DNA from: Carposina sasakii
Taxonomy: Eukaryota; Arthropoda; Insecta; Lepidoptera; Carposinidae
DNA: 64,000 nucleotides
NCBI GenBank assembly: GCA_014607495.2
Contig: CP053154.1
Span: 9,424,001-9,488,000, forward strand
Direction: 5' to 3'
Under the pieces are notes generated by a model, which ran no database searches, was not told the origin of the DNA, and saw nothing but the letters and a program-made list of their open reading frames with translations. Below are positions 1 through 9,624 of the stretch, piece by piece. The number at the start of each line of letters is the position of its first letter. Position 1 is the stretch's first letter. A program made the translations under genes and the position numbers.

Positions 1-2951
1 CGAATCTTCTAGATTTGACAAAAATTGATACTGATTTACAGGGACAGTTTAAAGAGACGTTAATTTCTATACTGGGTAAATACGCGAATAGTTTTGTTGA
101 AGGTATACCTACCAAACGTGTGAAGACTGGAGTATGCGAAATTAAATTAGTAGATCCACATAGAGTCGTACAGAGATGTCCCCATAAAAGAGCACCCATA
201 GAAAAACAAATAATTAGGGAGAGGGTTCAACAATTATTAGATGCAGGAGTGATCCAGGAGAGTACGTCCCCATTTGCTAGCCCAGTTGTCATTGTAAAGA
301 AGAAGGATAATTCTGACCGACTTTGTATTGATTTTAGGGAGTTAAATTCCAATACTGTACCGGAACATTATCCCTTACCACGTATAGACGAACAGATCGA
401 TCAACTGACGGGAGCTAACTTCTTCTCTTCTTTAGATATGGCTTCCGGTTTTCACCAGATCCCTATTCACCCTAATTCAGTGAATAAAACGGCTTTCGTA
501 ACAAATGAAGGGCAATATGAGTATTTAGCGATGCCATTCGGTTTGCGAAATGCCCCTTCAGTGTTTCAGAGGTGTATCACAAAAGCATTTAGTCATTTAG
601 CGAATAAACCGTTGATATACATGGATGATGTATTATGTCATTCCGTTAACATCTCTGAAGGACTGAAGCAGCTTGATCTTGTTTTAGGTGCGTTGTCGGA
701 AGCTGGGTTTTCACTTAATCTTAAGAAATGTAAATTCATGAAACAACAAATAGACTATTTGGGATATTCCATACAATCAGGTGAGATTAGACCCAACTCC
801 CGGAAAATTCGGGCATTAGCGGATGCCCCTGAACCGAAATCAGCTACTAATGTCCGCCAATTTCTCGGGTTGGCCTCTTATTTCCGTAGATTCATCCCCG
901 ATTTTACACATATAGTCGGACCGCTATATCCCCTAACGAAACTGAAAGGACGAATAACTTGGACCAGCGAACATGAAAAGATTCGCAATAAAATTATAGG
1001 TATCCTCACGTCAGAACCGGTACTAACTATATTTGACCCGGAACTTTCCGTAGAGCTACATACCGATGCTAGCTCGGAAGGTTATGGAGCAATTCTCTTA
1101 CAAAAGAAAAATAATTTCCTCCACGTCGTTGAGTACTTTAGCCGCCGAACATCTGATTCAGAATCTCGTTATCATTCCTACGAGTTAGAGACGTTAGCGG
1201 TGGTTAGAGCGGTAGAGCATTTCCGGCATTACCTTTACGGCCGGCGATTTGTTGTAGTTACCGACTGTAATTCACTCAAGGCGTCCAAATCGAAGAAAGA
1301 CTTAACACCCCGTGTCTATCGATGGTGGGCTTACTTACAAGCGTATGATTTCGACATTGTATACCGCGAAGGAAGTAAAATGGAGCATGCTGACTATTTG
1401 TCCCGAAATCCGCTGCCGAGTTCGGATACTGCTGCCCCTACTACCCTTGAAAAGACTCGACCTAAAATTGTTAACTATGTTGAACTTCACCGGGGTTGGT
1501 TGTCAGTGGAACAAAAACGAGATCCAGAGATACAAGATCTTATCTCGAAACATCACGATAACAGCTTCCCAGAAACAGTAGCTCGTACGTACGATGTTAG
1601 AGATAGCATTCTTTATAGGAAAGTTTGTCGTAATAAGGAGGTTGCATGGTTACCTGTAGTTCCCCGGTCCCTCATTTGGACACTCATAAATCACGTTCAC
1701 AATGAATTGCAACATTTAGGTAGCGACAAAACACTAGATAAGCTGTATGAAATGTATTGGTTTCCGAACATGTCCAAATGTGTGCGAAAATTTATAGAAT
1801 CGTGCATCATCTGTAAAGCCTCGAAAGGTCCATCGGGCGCTCAGCCTGTTAAGCTTCACCCGATTCCTAAAGTGTCGGTGCCTTGGCATACAATTCATAT
1901 AGACTTTACAGGGAAGTTGAGCGGGAAGAGCGACCGAAAGGAATATTGCTCTGTAATTATAGACGCTTTTACTAAGTACGTTTTGCTGGAACATACTTTA
2001 TCTGTCGATACAAAGTGTGCCATTAAAGCTCTACAAAAAGCGGTGTGTCTCTTTGGAGCTCCAAAGAGAATTATTGCGGATCAGGGCCGCTGCTACATCA
2101 GCTCTGATTTCAAGAACTTTTGTGAAGAGTATAAAATAGAACTCCATTTCATTGCGACTGGTTCCAGTAGGGCTAATGGTCAGGTCGAACGAGTAATGCG
2201 AACCCTTAAGAGCCTCCTTACAATTGTTGAGAACGACCCTAACAAAGCGTGGCGTGACGAGCTGGGCAATATTCAACTTGCTCTAAATAGTTCAAAATCA
2301 AGTGTAACCAAATATTCACCATCAGAATTGATGCTTGGAATCCGCTCTAATTCTTTGGGAATGTCTAGGTTGAATGATAATAATAACGAACACGAGGTTC
2401 GCTTGGATTTGGATACAGTTAGAGCTGATGCATCAGCTAACATTCGGAAAGCTGCTGAATCCGAAACTCTTCGATTTAATCGCGGTCGGGCCACAGTAAG
2501 ACCATTCTCTAAAGGAGACTTCGTATTCATAAAAAACTGCGAACGTAACCAAACGAAGCTAGATAGAAAGTTTAGAGGCCCGTACGTTATAGTAGAAGTT
2601 CTTAATAACGATCGGTACGAACTTAAGAGTTTAGGTGGTTCTCATAGGACTTATAAATACGCTCACGAGAATTTGCGCGCAGTGCCCCAGGGGCATATTG
2701 GCTTAACTGAAATAGCAACTAGTCTTTTAAATGATGGAGAGGCCGAGACGGCGTCGGAAGATGAAGTAGATGTGATTAGTTCAAATCGTGACAATGATAA
2801 TTCCGACACCTTGACTGTATGCTCGCGCGCTGATTCTGCAGATTCATGTACGCTCACAGCAGGGTCAGACACCCTTAGCACATACTCAGATCCTGACACG
2901 TGGGAAATTTCACATGAGATTGAAGTTCATACAGAGCAGGACGATTCATAA
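1..2951 (+). CDS. Ty3/gypsy retrotransposon polyprotein, 3' part (RT-RNase H-integrase)
   Basis: Reverse transcriptase, RNase H and integrase of a Ty3/gypsy element. The frame is open from the left edge of the window, so the start, and any gag and protease, lie outside; the TTG at 15 is not a real start. Seen in order: the RT domain with the YMDD box near residue 202; the RNase H domain with the DAS motif near residue 350; the integrase HHCC finger (H-x3-H, C-x2-C) near residues 560-600; then the integrase catalytic core with D in HIDFTG, D in ADQG and E in GQVER. An acidic Ser/Asp/Thr-rich tail of about 70 residues ends the protein. All catalytic residues I looked for are present and about 980 codons are uninterrupted, so the copy is young. 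Function follows from the family; activity is inferred. Confidence 0.93.
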   Translation, partial: NLLDLTKIDTDLQGQFKETLISILGKYANSFVEGIPTKRVKTGVCEIKLVDPHRVVQRCPHKRAPIEKQIIRERVQQLLDAGVIQESTSPFASPVVIVKKKDNSDRLCIDFRELNSNTVPEHYPLPRIDEQIDQLTGANFFSSLDMASGFHQIPIHPNSVNKTAFVTNEGQYEYLAMPFGLRNAPSVFQRCITKAFSHLANKPLIYMDDVLCHSVNISEGLKQLDLVLGALSEAGFSLNLKKCKFMKQQIDYLGYSIQSGEIRPNSRKIRALADAPEPKSATNVRQFLGLASYFRRFIPDFTHIVGPLYPLTKLKGRITWTSEHEKIRNKIIGILTSEPVLTIFDPELSVELHTDASSEGYGAILLQKKNNFLHVVEYFSRRTSDSESRYHSYELETLAVVRAVEHFRHYLYGRRFVVVTDCNSLKASKSKKDLTPRVYRWWAYLQAYDFDIVYREGSKMEHADYLSRNPLPSSDTAAPTTLEKTRPKIVNYVELHRGWLSVEQKRDPEIQDLISKHHDNSFPETVARTYDVRDSILYRKVCRNKEVAWLPVVPRSLIWTLINHVHNELQHLGSDKTLDKLYEMYWFPNMSKCVRKFIESCIICKASKGPSGAQPVKLHPIPKVSVPWHTIHIDFTGKLSGKSDRKEYCSVIIDAFTKYVLLEHTLSVDTKCAIKALQKAVCLFGAPKRIIADQGRCYISSDFKNFCEEYKIELHFIATGSSRANGQVERVMRTLKSLLTIVENDPNKAWRDELGNIQLALNSSKSSVTKYSPSELMLGIRSNSLGMSRLNDNNNEHEVRLDLDTVRADASANIRKAAESETLRFNRGRATVRPFSKGDFVFIKNCERNQTKLDRKFRGPYVIVEVLNNDRYELKSLGGSHRTYKYAHENLRAVPQGHIGLTEIATSLLNDGEAETASEDEVDVISSNRDNDNSDTLTVCSRADSADSCTLTAGSDTLSTYSDPDTWEISHEIEVHTEQDDS

Positions 2952-3241
2952 TCATAAGTAGGTATAAAAACCTCGTTGCATGTTTTTTAGTGTTGTTGTG
3001 AGAGAGTCGAAAGACGAAATGATGTCGTCCAAGTCAGCTCTCAGGTTGGCTTGTCTCTGTGGTTTGTTCTTTGAGACGAGAGCGTCGTCCGAGTCAGAGC
3101 CCTTTAAGTTGGATGACTTGTTTTTAATGTTCAATGGATTTTTTGACGAATATTGTCGTCCGGGTCATTTCTACGAAAGGATTGACTTGTCTAAAAGTAA
3201 ATGTGGCTATTGTTGATAAGTGTGTTGCTTGACTGAGGGGC
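2952..3241 (+). other. 3' untranslated interior of the gypsy element
   Basis: A non-coding stretch between the polyprotein stop and the presumed 3' LTR. It ends in a short purine tract (GAGGGG at about 3235-3240), the expected plus-strand primer just before an LTR. The short frames here look like chance. Confidence 0.5.
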
Positions 3242-3800
3242 TGTGTTATCCGGCTTAATTGTAGCGATACACTCGCCTCAAGTCCTTACTCATTACATTA
3301 CGCATGATTTAATGAAAATTGTTACATTATCGTCAGGATGAACGAACGGACTATGTATTGTACTCGTCGCATTGTTTCAGAGAATCGCCCGAGGACGGTC
3401 GAATGTCAGTCCGGCCGTGACGGCGCACCTGTCACTGTCACACGTCAGGTTGACTTTTAGTAGCCATAGTCAGCCTAGCGGAGCGTTATTTGTCGATGGT
3501 AGCGAGGGCGGCCATCTTGACAGCACTGACACTGACGTTCAGGACGGCGCCCGCGTTCCACGCATTTTTAACGAATCGCTTTGAATCAAACGATTTATTG
3601 GTTTAATTGAGTTAAATTGTTATATTTCTGTGATTGCTAATTACTTATTTCACTAGATATCTCCTTATTTGAAGACTGTGCTGATTAAATAACTTTGTGA
3701 GAGAAGAACTTGATATTTATCTGTCCACGCCTGCTACTCTCATATTTTATGAAAGATGAATTCTGATGAAGTTCCTCCTGGCCCTTCATATTAGTAAAGA
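3242..3800 (+). repeat. Probable 3' LTR of the gypsy element (right edge uncertain)
   Basis: Begins TGTGTTATCC directly after a purine tract downstream of the polyprotein. The 5' LTR lies outside the window, so the right edge cannot be fixed by comparison; it must fall before about 3815. The interior has no long frame. Confidence 0.45.
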
Positions 3801-3801
3801 T

Positions 3802-4580
3802 TGTAAGTCAACAAAATCCCATTCTATCCCATTTACTAGCAACGTTTTTGCAATAAAAACCGTTTTTGTTTTTATTTACAACGTAATCGTGCAATGTTTG
3901 AAGCAAAGTGACAGACAGTAGGGATGGCGATCAGAGATCGATTAATCGCAAAATCGATTTTTCGAGCAAAAAAAAAATCGATTTTTTAAATCGATATGAA
4001 ATACTGAATCCATAAAACAAGTATGGTATAGAACGATAGCGAGCGTGGCCGGTAAAAGGGACATAAATTATGGTACATCCAAAATGCAAGGTGGCCAGTC
4101 GATAGAAAATTGCCTTATTTTGTGAAGTGGTGAAAGTACTTATGATGAAAAATCATCATCATCCTGGCCTTATCCTATTACTTATGGGGTCGGTCGGCGT
4201 AATATGGTTTATTTATATGGAAATTTTTTGGAAATCGATCTGATAGACCTCGATTTTTTTGTGGATCGATTCATCAGGTCACGATTTGAATCGATTTAAA
4301 AATCAATATTTTTTGGAAAGAATTGCCATCCCTAACAGACAGCGCGGTGTGCGCGGATGTTGGGCGGTGAGGTACGACACGCTCACTGTTAAATCTTGAT
4401 ATGATTTATAAACGATTTTCTGTTCTATGCTTTTAATGCAATAATATAAATTGGAACAATTTGTGGAACATTAATATTTAAAAACATGCTGCTGCTCTGA
4501 GCTAAAAAAATCCAAGTAGTCGTCCCCCCGCTTCCTCTTCCCTGCGTCGCCCGCTACGTTTTACGTATGCATCGTTAACA
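3802..4580 (-). repeat. Probable 3' LTR of a BEL/Pao element, interrupted by a hAT MITE
   Basis: On the minus strand a G-rich polypurine tract (GGGGGGGGAGGAA, 4581-4593) is followed directly by TGTTAACGAT at 4580, the classic junction of a retroelement interior with its 3' LTR. The adjacent integrase frame stops a few bases into this LTR (stop at 4575). The outer end is guessed near 3802, where the minus strand reads ...GACTTACA. A hAT MITE (3919-4334) lies inside. Confidence 0.45.
3919..4334. mobile_element. hAT-type MITE with 8-bp target duplication
   Basis: A 416-bp non-coding element bounded by inverted ends TAGGGATGGCGA and TTGCCATCCCTA. It is flanked on both sides by the identical 8-mer ACAGACAG (3911-3918 and 4335-4342). 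Subterminal parts are rich in ATCGAT-type motifs in both orientations. An 8-bp duplication and this end sequence fit the hAT superfamily; no transposase is encoded. Confidence 0.88.
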
Positions 4581-6225
4581 TTCCTCCCCCCCCTTGAAAG
4601 GACCACTTTCAAGAGGCTCATGGGAATCTTCTAAGACCATAGGGCATAATTTGGAGATTGCTCTTCGTAAATCACCTTTCTTCGTGGAAACGTCGACTAC
4701 TCTTGTTATGTGATCTTCACCAGGATACAGTTTGGTAATCCTCCCCATCAGACATTGTAGTGGTGGGAGTTGATCCTCTTTCACTAGCACGAGATCTCCG
4801 ACTTGACCTTTTGCACGCCATTTTACTCTTTGTTGTAGGGATGAAAGCACTTCTCGATTCCATCTTTTCCAAAATTGAAGTCGTAGTCTCTCAAGCAGTT
4901 GGTAGCTATTGACGCTGATCGATTCGGTGATTGGTGAGGGTAAAGCGGTCATGGGGCGACCAATTAAGAAGTGTCCAGGAGTAAGTGGCGTTAGATCGGA
5001 TGGATCCAAGGATATACACGTTAACGGACGGGAATTTAAAATGGCCTCGATCTGCGCAAACAATGTGGATAGCTCCTCAAATGTCAAACTTGTATTGCCT
5101 GCAACCCGTTTTAAATAGAATTTGGCTGCTTTTACACCCGCTTCCCAAATTCCGCCGAAATTAGGTGAGTACGCAGGACTGAATTTAAATTTGATTTCTT
5201 CACTAAACGAGTAAGTATCGAAAGATTGGTCAGACTTTTTCAATAATCTAGTCAATTCATTGTTTGTACCCACGAATTTTTTACCATTATCGCAGTATAC
5301 TAGCTTTAGGTTTACCACGATGAGCAATAAATCTTCGCAAGCATAAAATGAAGGCATTAGTACTTAGGTCGCTTACCACTTCCAAATATACAGCTTTAGT
5401 ACAAAAACAGATGAAAGTACAAAGGTAGCATTTACTAGTGCGTGAACCACGACCCTTGCGACTTGATATAAGGTATGGACCAGCAAAATCAGTTCCACAT
5501 GTTTCAAAAGGTGGGACTGGACTTACACGAGGTCGTGGTAAGTTACCCATTAATGGTTGAAACGTTTGCGCTTTATATCTTTTACATGTTATACATTTAT
5601 ATACAGTTTTTGAACTTAGTGCTCTACCAGCATCTGGCCAGAATCGTTGATGAATAGAGCTCAATAACTGCTGCGGACCACAGTGAAGAAGTCTCAAATG
5701 TTCACTTTCAAATAATAGTTTAGTAAAGACATGCCGGGAATCAATTAACATAGGATGAATCTTATCAAATGAACAATGCGATACACTCTGTATGCGACCT
5801 CCAACGCGAAGGACGCCGATTTCATCTAGAAAAGGATTCAATTATGCTATTTTTTATTTAGAAGTGACTGAATTTGTTGTAGATAGCGAATGAATATGTG
5901 ATGGAAAAGAATGTCTTTGTGATTGCTTTACTAGTACAATCAATGATTGCTGTAGTTCATCAGCGCTAAGTACTCCTTTGGATTTATAGAGTTTATTCTT
6001 ACAATTATTTATAAAACGTAAAATGTATGCCATTACTCTTTGTAATTTAAAAAATTTAGAATATTTGTAAAATGGGACAATATTCTCAAGAATTTGTAAT
6101 TTAAGTGTAAATTTTGTTTTTGTTTCAGGTACCTCAGTGCATGTGGGATTCGACGTAGGCCAGCCTTCTTCATATTTAGCCAGCAACGACACGTTAAAAC
6201 TTGTTTGCGCGGCAAAACAATCAAA
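4575..6225 (-). pseudogene. Decayed BEL/Pao polyprotein (integrase end)
   Basis: Read on the minus strand from 6225 down: a pol segment (6192-5854) that leads into the conserved NPFLDE...LRVGGR block, the HHCC finger (C-x2-C in CITCKRYKA), then the integrase core with D in GTDFAGPY, D in CDNG, and the E in FGGIWEAGVK, which is a BEL/Pao signature. A C-terminal domain follows (MGRITKLYPG) and the frame ends inside the LTR. Breaks seen: two stops between 5854 and 5838, and a one-base frameshift near 5305, between HRGKPK and the YCDNG block. The 5' part is lost at about 6225, where another repeat begins. It cannot make a working integrase. Confidence 0.88.
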
Positions 6226-6336
6226 TGGTAAGCCGCATAATTCGGCCGAATATTCGGTTCGGTAAAGATTAAAGCGAATACTATTTGGTATTCGGTTATT
6301 CGGTCAAACCGGTATTCGGCGCATCTCTAATAAAAA
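6226..6336. repeat. Terminal fragment of a hAT-like repeat
   Basis: Iterated TTCGG/CCGAA motifs in both orientations, ending GCGCATCTCTAA. The reverse strand therefore starts TTAGAGATGCGC, similar to many hAT ends. Only one end is clear, and it abuts the broken BEL/Pao frame. Confidence 0.35.
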
Positions 6337-6365
6337 TGTAACGGATCGCTATCTGTACATTGAAG

Positions 6366-6543
6366 ATATATAAGAAAAAATATTATAGGAGACCTTTATC
6401 AACGCAATAGAACCCAAAACGATGATTTTTGTCTGTGCGTTTGTCCCTTTTTTATCCCGGAAAAATGTTTTGATCCCAGATAATTTCGACATTTTGTTTT
6501 TTTTTTAAGTCCACGCGGACGGAGTCGCGGGCGTCCACTAGTA
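6366..6543 (+). mobile_element. RTE-like LINE/SINE 3' end, copy A
   Basis: An internally shortened copy of a family also seen at 15589-15867 and 27735-28003. Shared parts are TATCAACGCAATAG, then TTATCCCGG, then an end reading GTCCACGCGGAC...GGGCGTCCACTAGT. The end resembles lepidopteran RTE-clade 3' termini. It has no coding capacity. Confidence 0.6.
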
Positions 6544-6773
6544 TGTAGAATATTCAATGCGGACCATTGGAATAACCGGCCCTAAATACATAGTTTTAGC
6601 GAGACTATGAAATGGTTATTTTATGAAGGAAAGATGAATAGAACGCAAAATTAAATGTACTTACATGTCCAAACGACGTAAAAAGTGAAGGATAATTGTA
6701 TCCACTTCCTCCATGATATATTTAGTTAGTATATCCACTCTAAGGTACATATATCCAGAGCAGAGATTATTTT

Positions 6774-7183
6774 TTTATTATTTTTTTTAGTTTATCCCGA
6801 AGGAAAGGCAAGGGGAACTAAGCCCATACAGCCTAATCATTGTTTAGTAAAATATATTCTGAATTTATGATGAATGACAATGATGATGAATGGAAACGTC
6901 GGGAAAATTCTCAAGAACAAGTGTAAAGTTAGTCAAAATGAAAAATTATTGCAGAAACAACTTACATGCGCCCATGAAGAGATCGTAATCCAGCTAAAGT
7001 TTTACTCGGCTTACCTGCGTATAAAACCATGCACACGCACTAGATTCACATCACAAGTAATCAAAATATAACTTATCTACCAGAAAACATCACTTTACGG
7101 ACACATGCAAGCCATTTACAAATAAATTTTGATTTTCACAAGAAAATTACACCTGCACCCTTCCAGCTTTTCCCGCCGAATCT
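6774..7183 (-). mobile_element. Poly(A) retroposon family, copy 1 (full length)
   Basis: About 410 bp. In sense (minus) orientation it starts GATTCGGCGGGAAAAGCTGG and ends TCGGGATAAACT plus poly(A), here interrupted by other bases. The 13-bp duplication CAGAGATTATTTT flanks it at 6761-6773 and 7184-7196. No tRNA-type A or B box is evident. A roughly 65-codon frame on the opposite strand is present in most copies but is antisense to the element. Confidence 0.85.
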
Positions 7184-7287
7184 CAGAGATTATTTTATAC
7201 TTACCACCACAGACTACATAGAGAACTAGTTCAGACCGTCATCTCGGGAATATTGGTTTTGGTTCGTAAACGATTTGTCAGGCTAGA

Positions 7288-7448
7288 TTTTTTTTTTTGT
7301 TTAGTTTATCCCGAAGGAAAGGCAAGGGGAACTAAGCCCATACAGCCATTTTCTTTAGTAAATGATTCCTGAATTTATGGGATGATAATGGTGATGAATG
7401 GAAACGTCGGGAAAATCCTGCACCCTTTCAGCTTTTCCCGCCGAATCC
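7288..7448 (-). mobile_element. Poly(A) retroposon family, copy 2 (internally deleted)
   Basis: Only 161 bp: both family ends are intact but about 250 bp of the interior is missing. It has its own 13-bp target duplication TTGTCAGGCTAGA (7275-7287 and 7449-7461), so either the deleted form itself moved or it lost its middle after insertion. Confidence 0.85.
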
Positions 7449-8175
7449 TTGTCAGGCTAGAACATGACAGCCAAAGAAAAAAAAAATATTTTTTTAAATT
7501 GTGATCATAGGCAATGGAATAAACAATACAGCCTAAATGGCACTGGGTGGGTATATACTTTACACTATTATTTAATTTTATTACACCTAGGGTACATCGC
7601 ATAAATAAAAAACCTTATCATTTATTTATTTATTTCATTTTTCATTTGTTTTCAGCTGCTTTTTTCTGACATCCCAATTTCTAACCTGAAATATGATGAA
7701 TAATATATCATTTAACATTATGTTATTGCGACTTTTAACCCTTAAATGGACAATGTTGTTTATAACCCTTAAATGGACGATTTTTGTTTCACGTCCGAAC
7801 ACAGCTACAAAACTTAGTTTCGCGCCACTAGAAAAGTTTTCTTCAAAGTGACATTTGACATAGACTTATTTTCAATGCATAAAAATATTGGATAGTGCCA
7901 ACATTTAAAAAAGTACAAAATTCGTTCAGAAATAAGAACTAGTTGTCAAAATTAACAAAAAATTAAAAGAAGGTCAATTTTATCTGTGATGTTTAGTATG
8001 TTGTTTAAAAACAACATTGTCCATTTAAGGGTTAAACAACATACTAAACATCACAGATAAAATTGACCTTCTTTTAATTTTTTGTTAATTTTGACAACTA
8101 GTTCTTATTTCTGAACGAAGTTTGTACTTTTTTTTAATGTTGGCACTATCCAAAAAAAAAGTATAGTAAATTCAT

Positions 8176-8472
8176 CAAAATTTATTTGTAAATGGCTTGC
8201 ATGTGTCCGTAAAGTGATGTTTCTGGTAGATAAGTTATATTTTGTTTACTTGTTATGTGAATCTAGTGCGTGTGCATGGTTTTATATTCAGGTAAGCTAA
8301 GTAAATCTTTAGCCGGATTACGATCTCTTCATCGGCCCAATGTGAGTTGTTTCTACAATTATTTTTGATCTTTACTAATTTTACACCCATTCTTGAGGAT
8401 TTTCCCGACGTTTCCAGTCATCATCATCATCATCCATCATAGGCTGTATGGGCTATAAACTAAATAAAAAAA
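8176..8472 (+). mobile_element. Poly(A) retroposon family, copy 3 (5'-truncated)
   Basis: Sense orientation on the plus strand. It lacks about the first 55 bases of the family consensus, and has an A-rich tail and an 11-bp duplication AGTAAATTCAT at 8165-8175 and 8473-8483. The 5' truncation with target duplication is typical of target-primed reverse transcription. Confidence 0.82.
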
Positions 8473-8504
8473 AGTAAATTCATGTCTAGATTTTTTAACT
8501 CATT

Positions 8505-8905
8505 TTTTTTTTATCCCGAAGGAAAGGCATGGGGAACTAAGCCCATACAGCCTAATCATTGTTAAGTAAAATGTATTCTGAAATTTATGATGGATGGTAA
8601 TGATGATGATGAATGGAAACGTCGGGAAAATCCTCAAGAACAAGTGTAAAGTTAGTCAAAATGAAAAATTATTGCAGAAAAAACTTACATGCGCCCATGA
8701 AGAGATCGTAATCCGACTTAAGTTTCACTCGGCTTACCTGCATATAAAACCATGCACACGCACTAGATTCACAGCACAAGTAATCAAAATATAACTTATC
8801 TACCAGAAAACATCACTTTACGGACACATGCAAGCCATTTACAAATAATTTTTGATTTTCACAAGAAAATTACACCTGCACCCTTCCAGCTTTTCCCACC
8901 GAATC
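8505..8905 (-). mobile_element. Poly(A) retroposon family, copy 4
   Basis: Near full length, with a short poly(T) at the left and the family start (GATTCGGTGGGAAAAGC on the minus strand) at the right. A short TCATTTTT lies on both sides but is low-complexity, so the target duplication is uncertain. Confidence 0.75.
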
Positions 8906-9119
8906 TTTTTTCATTTTTCCTAAACAGTAATACATGTCTATTTCACAAATATATATTTTTTTAAACGTGAGACAAAAATCGTCCATTTAAGGGTTAATGG
9001 ATTATAAACAGTGATTGGATAGTTGCACAGACACATATTTTGATGTAGGATATATCCTACTATGTAATATTATAAATGTTATTATAATGTTCTGGACAAT
9101 GTTGTAAAATTGTCACTTA

Positions 9120-9480
9120 GCTTGTGCCTCAAAAAGCACCTAAAACCGTTAGTCCTGCACCTGATCTCTCTCCAGTCGTATCGGCTATCCGTCCCATCCG
9201 ACTATGAGAGAATAGAGAGTGCATCTGTGTTTGCCACTTGTGTGTGATAATATCTCCTGCGTACCTGGCTAATCTCAGTAGAGATTGCCCACCTTGGCCA
9301 AAATACGGTCAGAGATCTTATTATAAATGTGAAAGTTTGTGAGAATGGATGTTTGGATAATAAAATTGTTAGTCTTTTATGTAAACACCACTGAATATTG
9401 ACAGGAATAGTTTTTTTATAAATAGGCCATAAAGTTTAAGTAAATGACATTGCAGGAGGCCGCTAGTATATCATAAAGAT
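9120..9480. repeat. Probable interspersed repeat
   Basis: The block GTCGTATCGGCTATCCGTCC...CTATGAGAG, followed by text on TCTCCTGCG and TCAGTAGAGATT, reads like a repeat common in lepidopteran genomes. It runs into an AAAGTTTGTGAGAATGGATG motif typical of RTE-type 3' ends. Boundaries are not resolved and no coding is evident. Confidence 0.4.
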
Positions 9481-9624
9481 ATACTTGGGTTTGTTTATTT
9501 GTTACTAGTGGTTGCTCATAGCTTCATACACATGGACTACAGAATGTAGCCTATGTCCTTCTTAATACTTTTAACGTTGCATTGGGATATTGGGTATAAT
9601 AATTACATAGTATAATTACAAAAA

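Larger units (their letters stand above)
7737..8996. mobile_element. Foldback element with long hairpin, split by two retroposons
   Basis: The core is a near-perfect inverted repeat, 7890-8007 against 8033-8151 (118/119 bp), around a 25-base loop. The motif AACCCTTAAATGGAC occurs at 7737 and 7764 and in reverse complement in the loop and at 8981-8995. The right side was later interrupted by two poly(A) retroposon copies (8176-8472 and about 8505-8905). It has no coding capacity; the class is uncertain. Confidence 0.75.

Noticed and set aside
3372..3584. 70-codon plus-strand frame after the gypsy element
   Set aside because: It lies in the presumed LTR and shows no motif.
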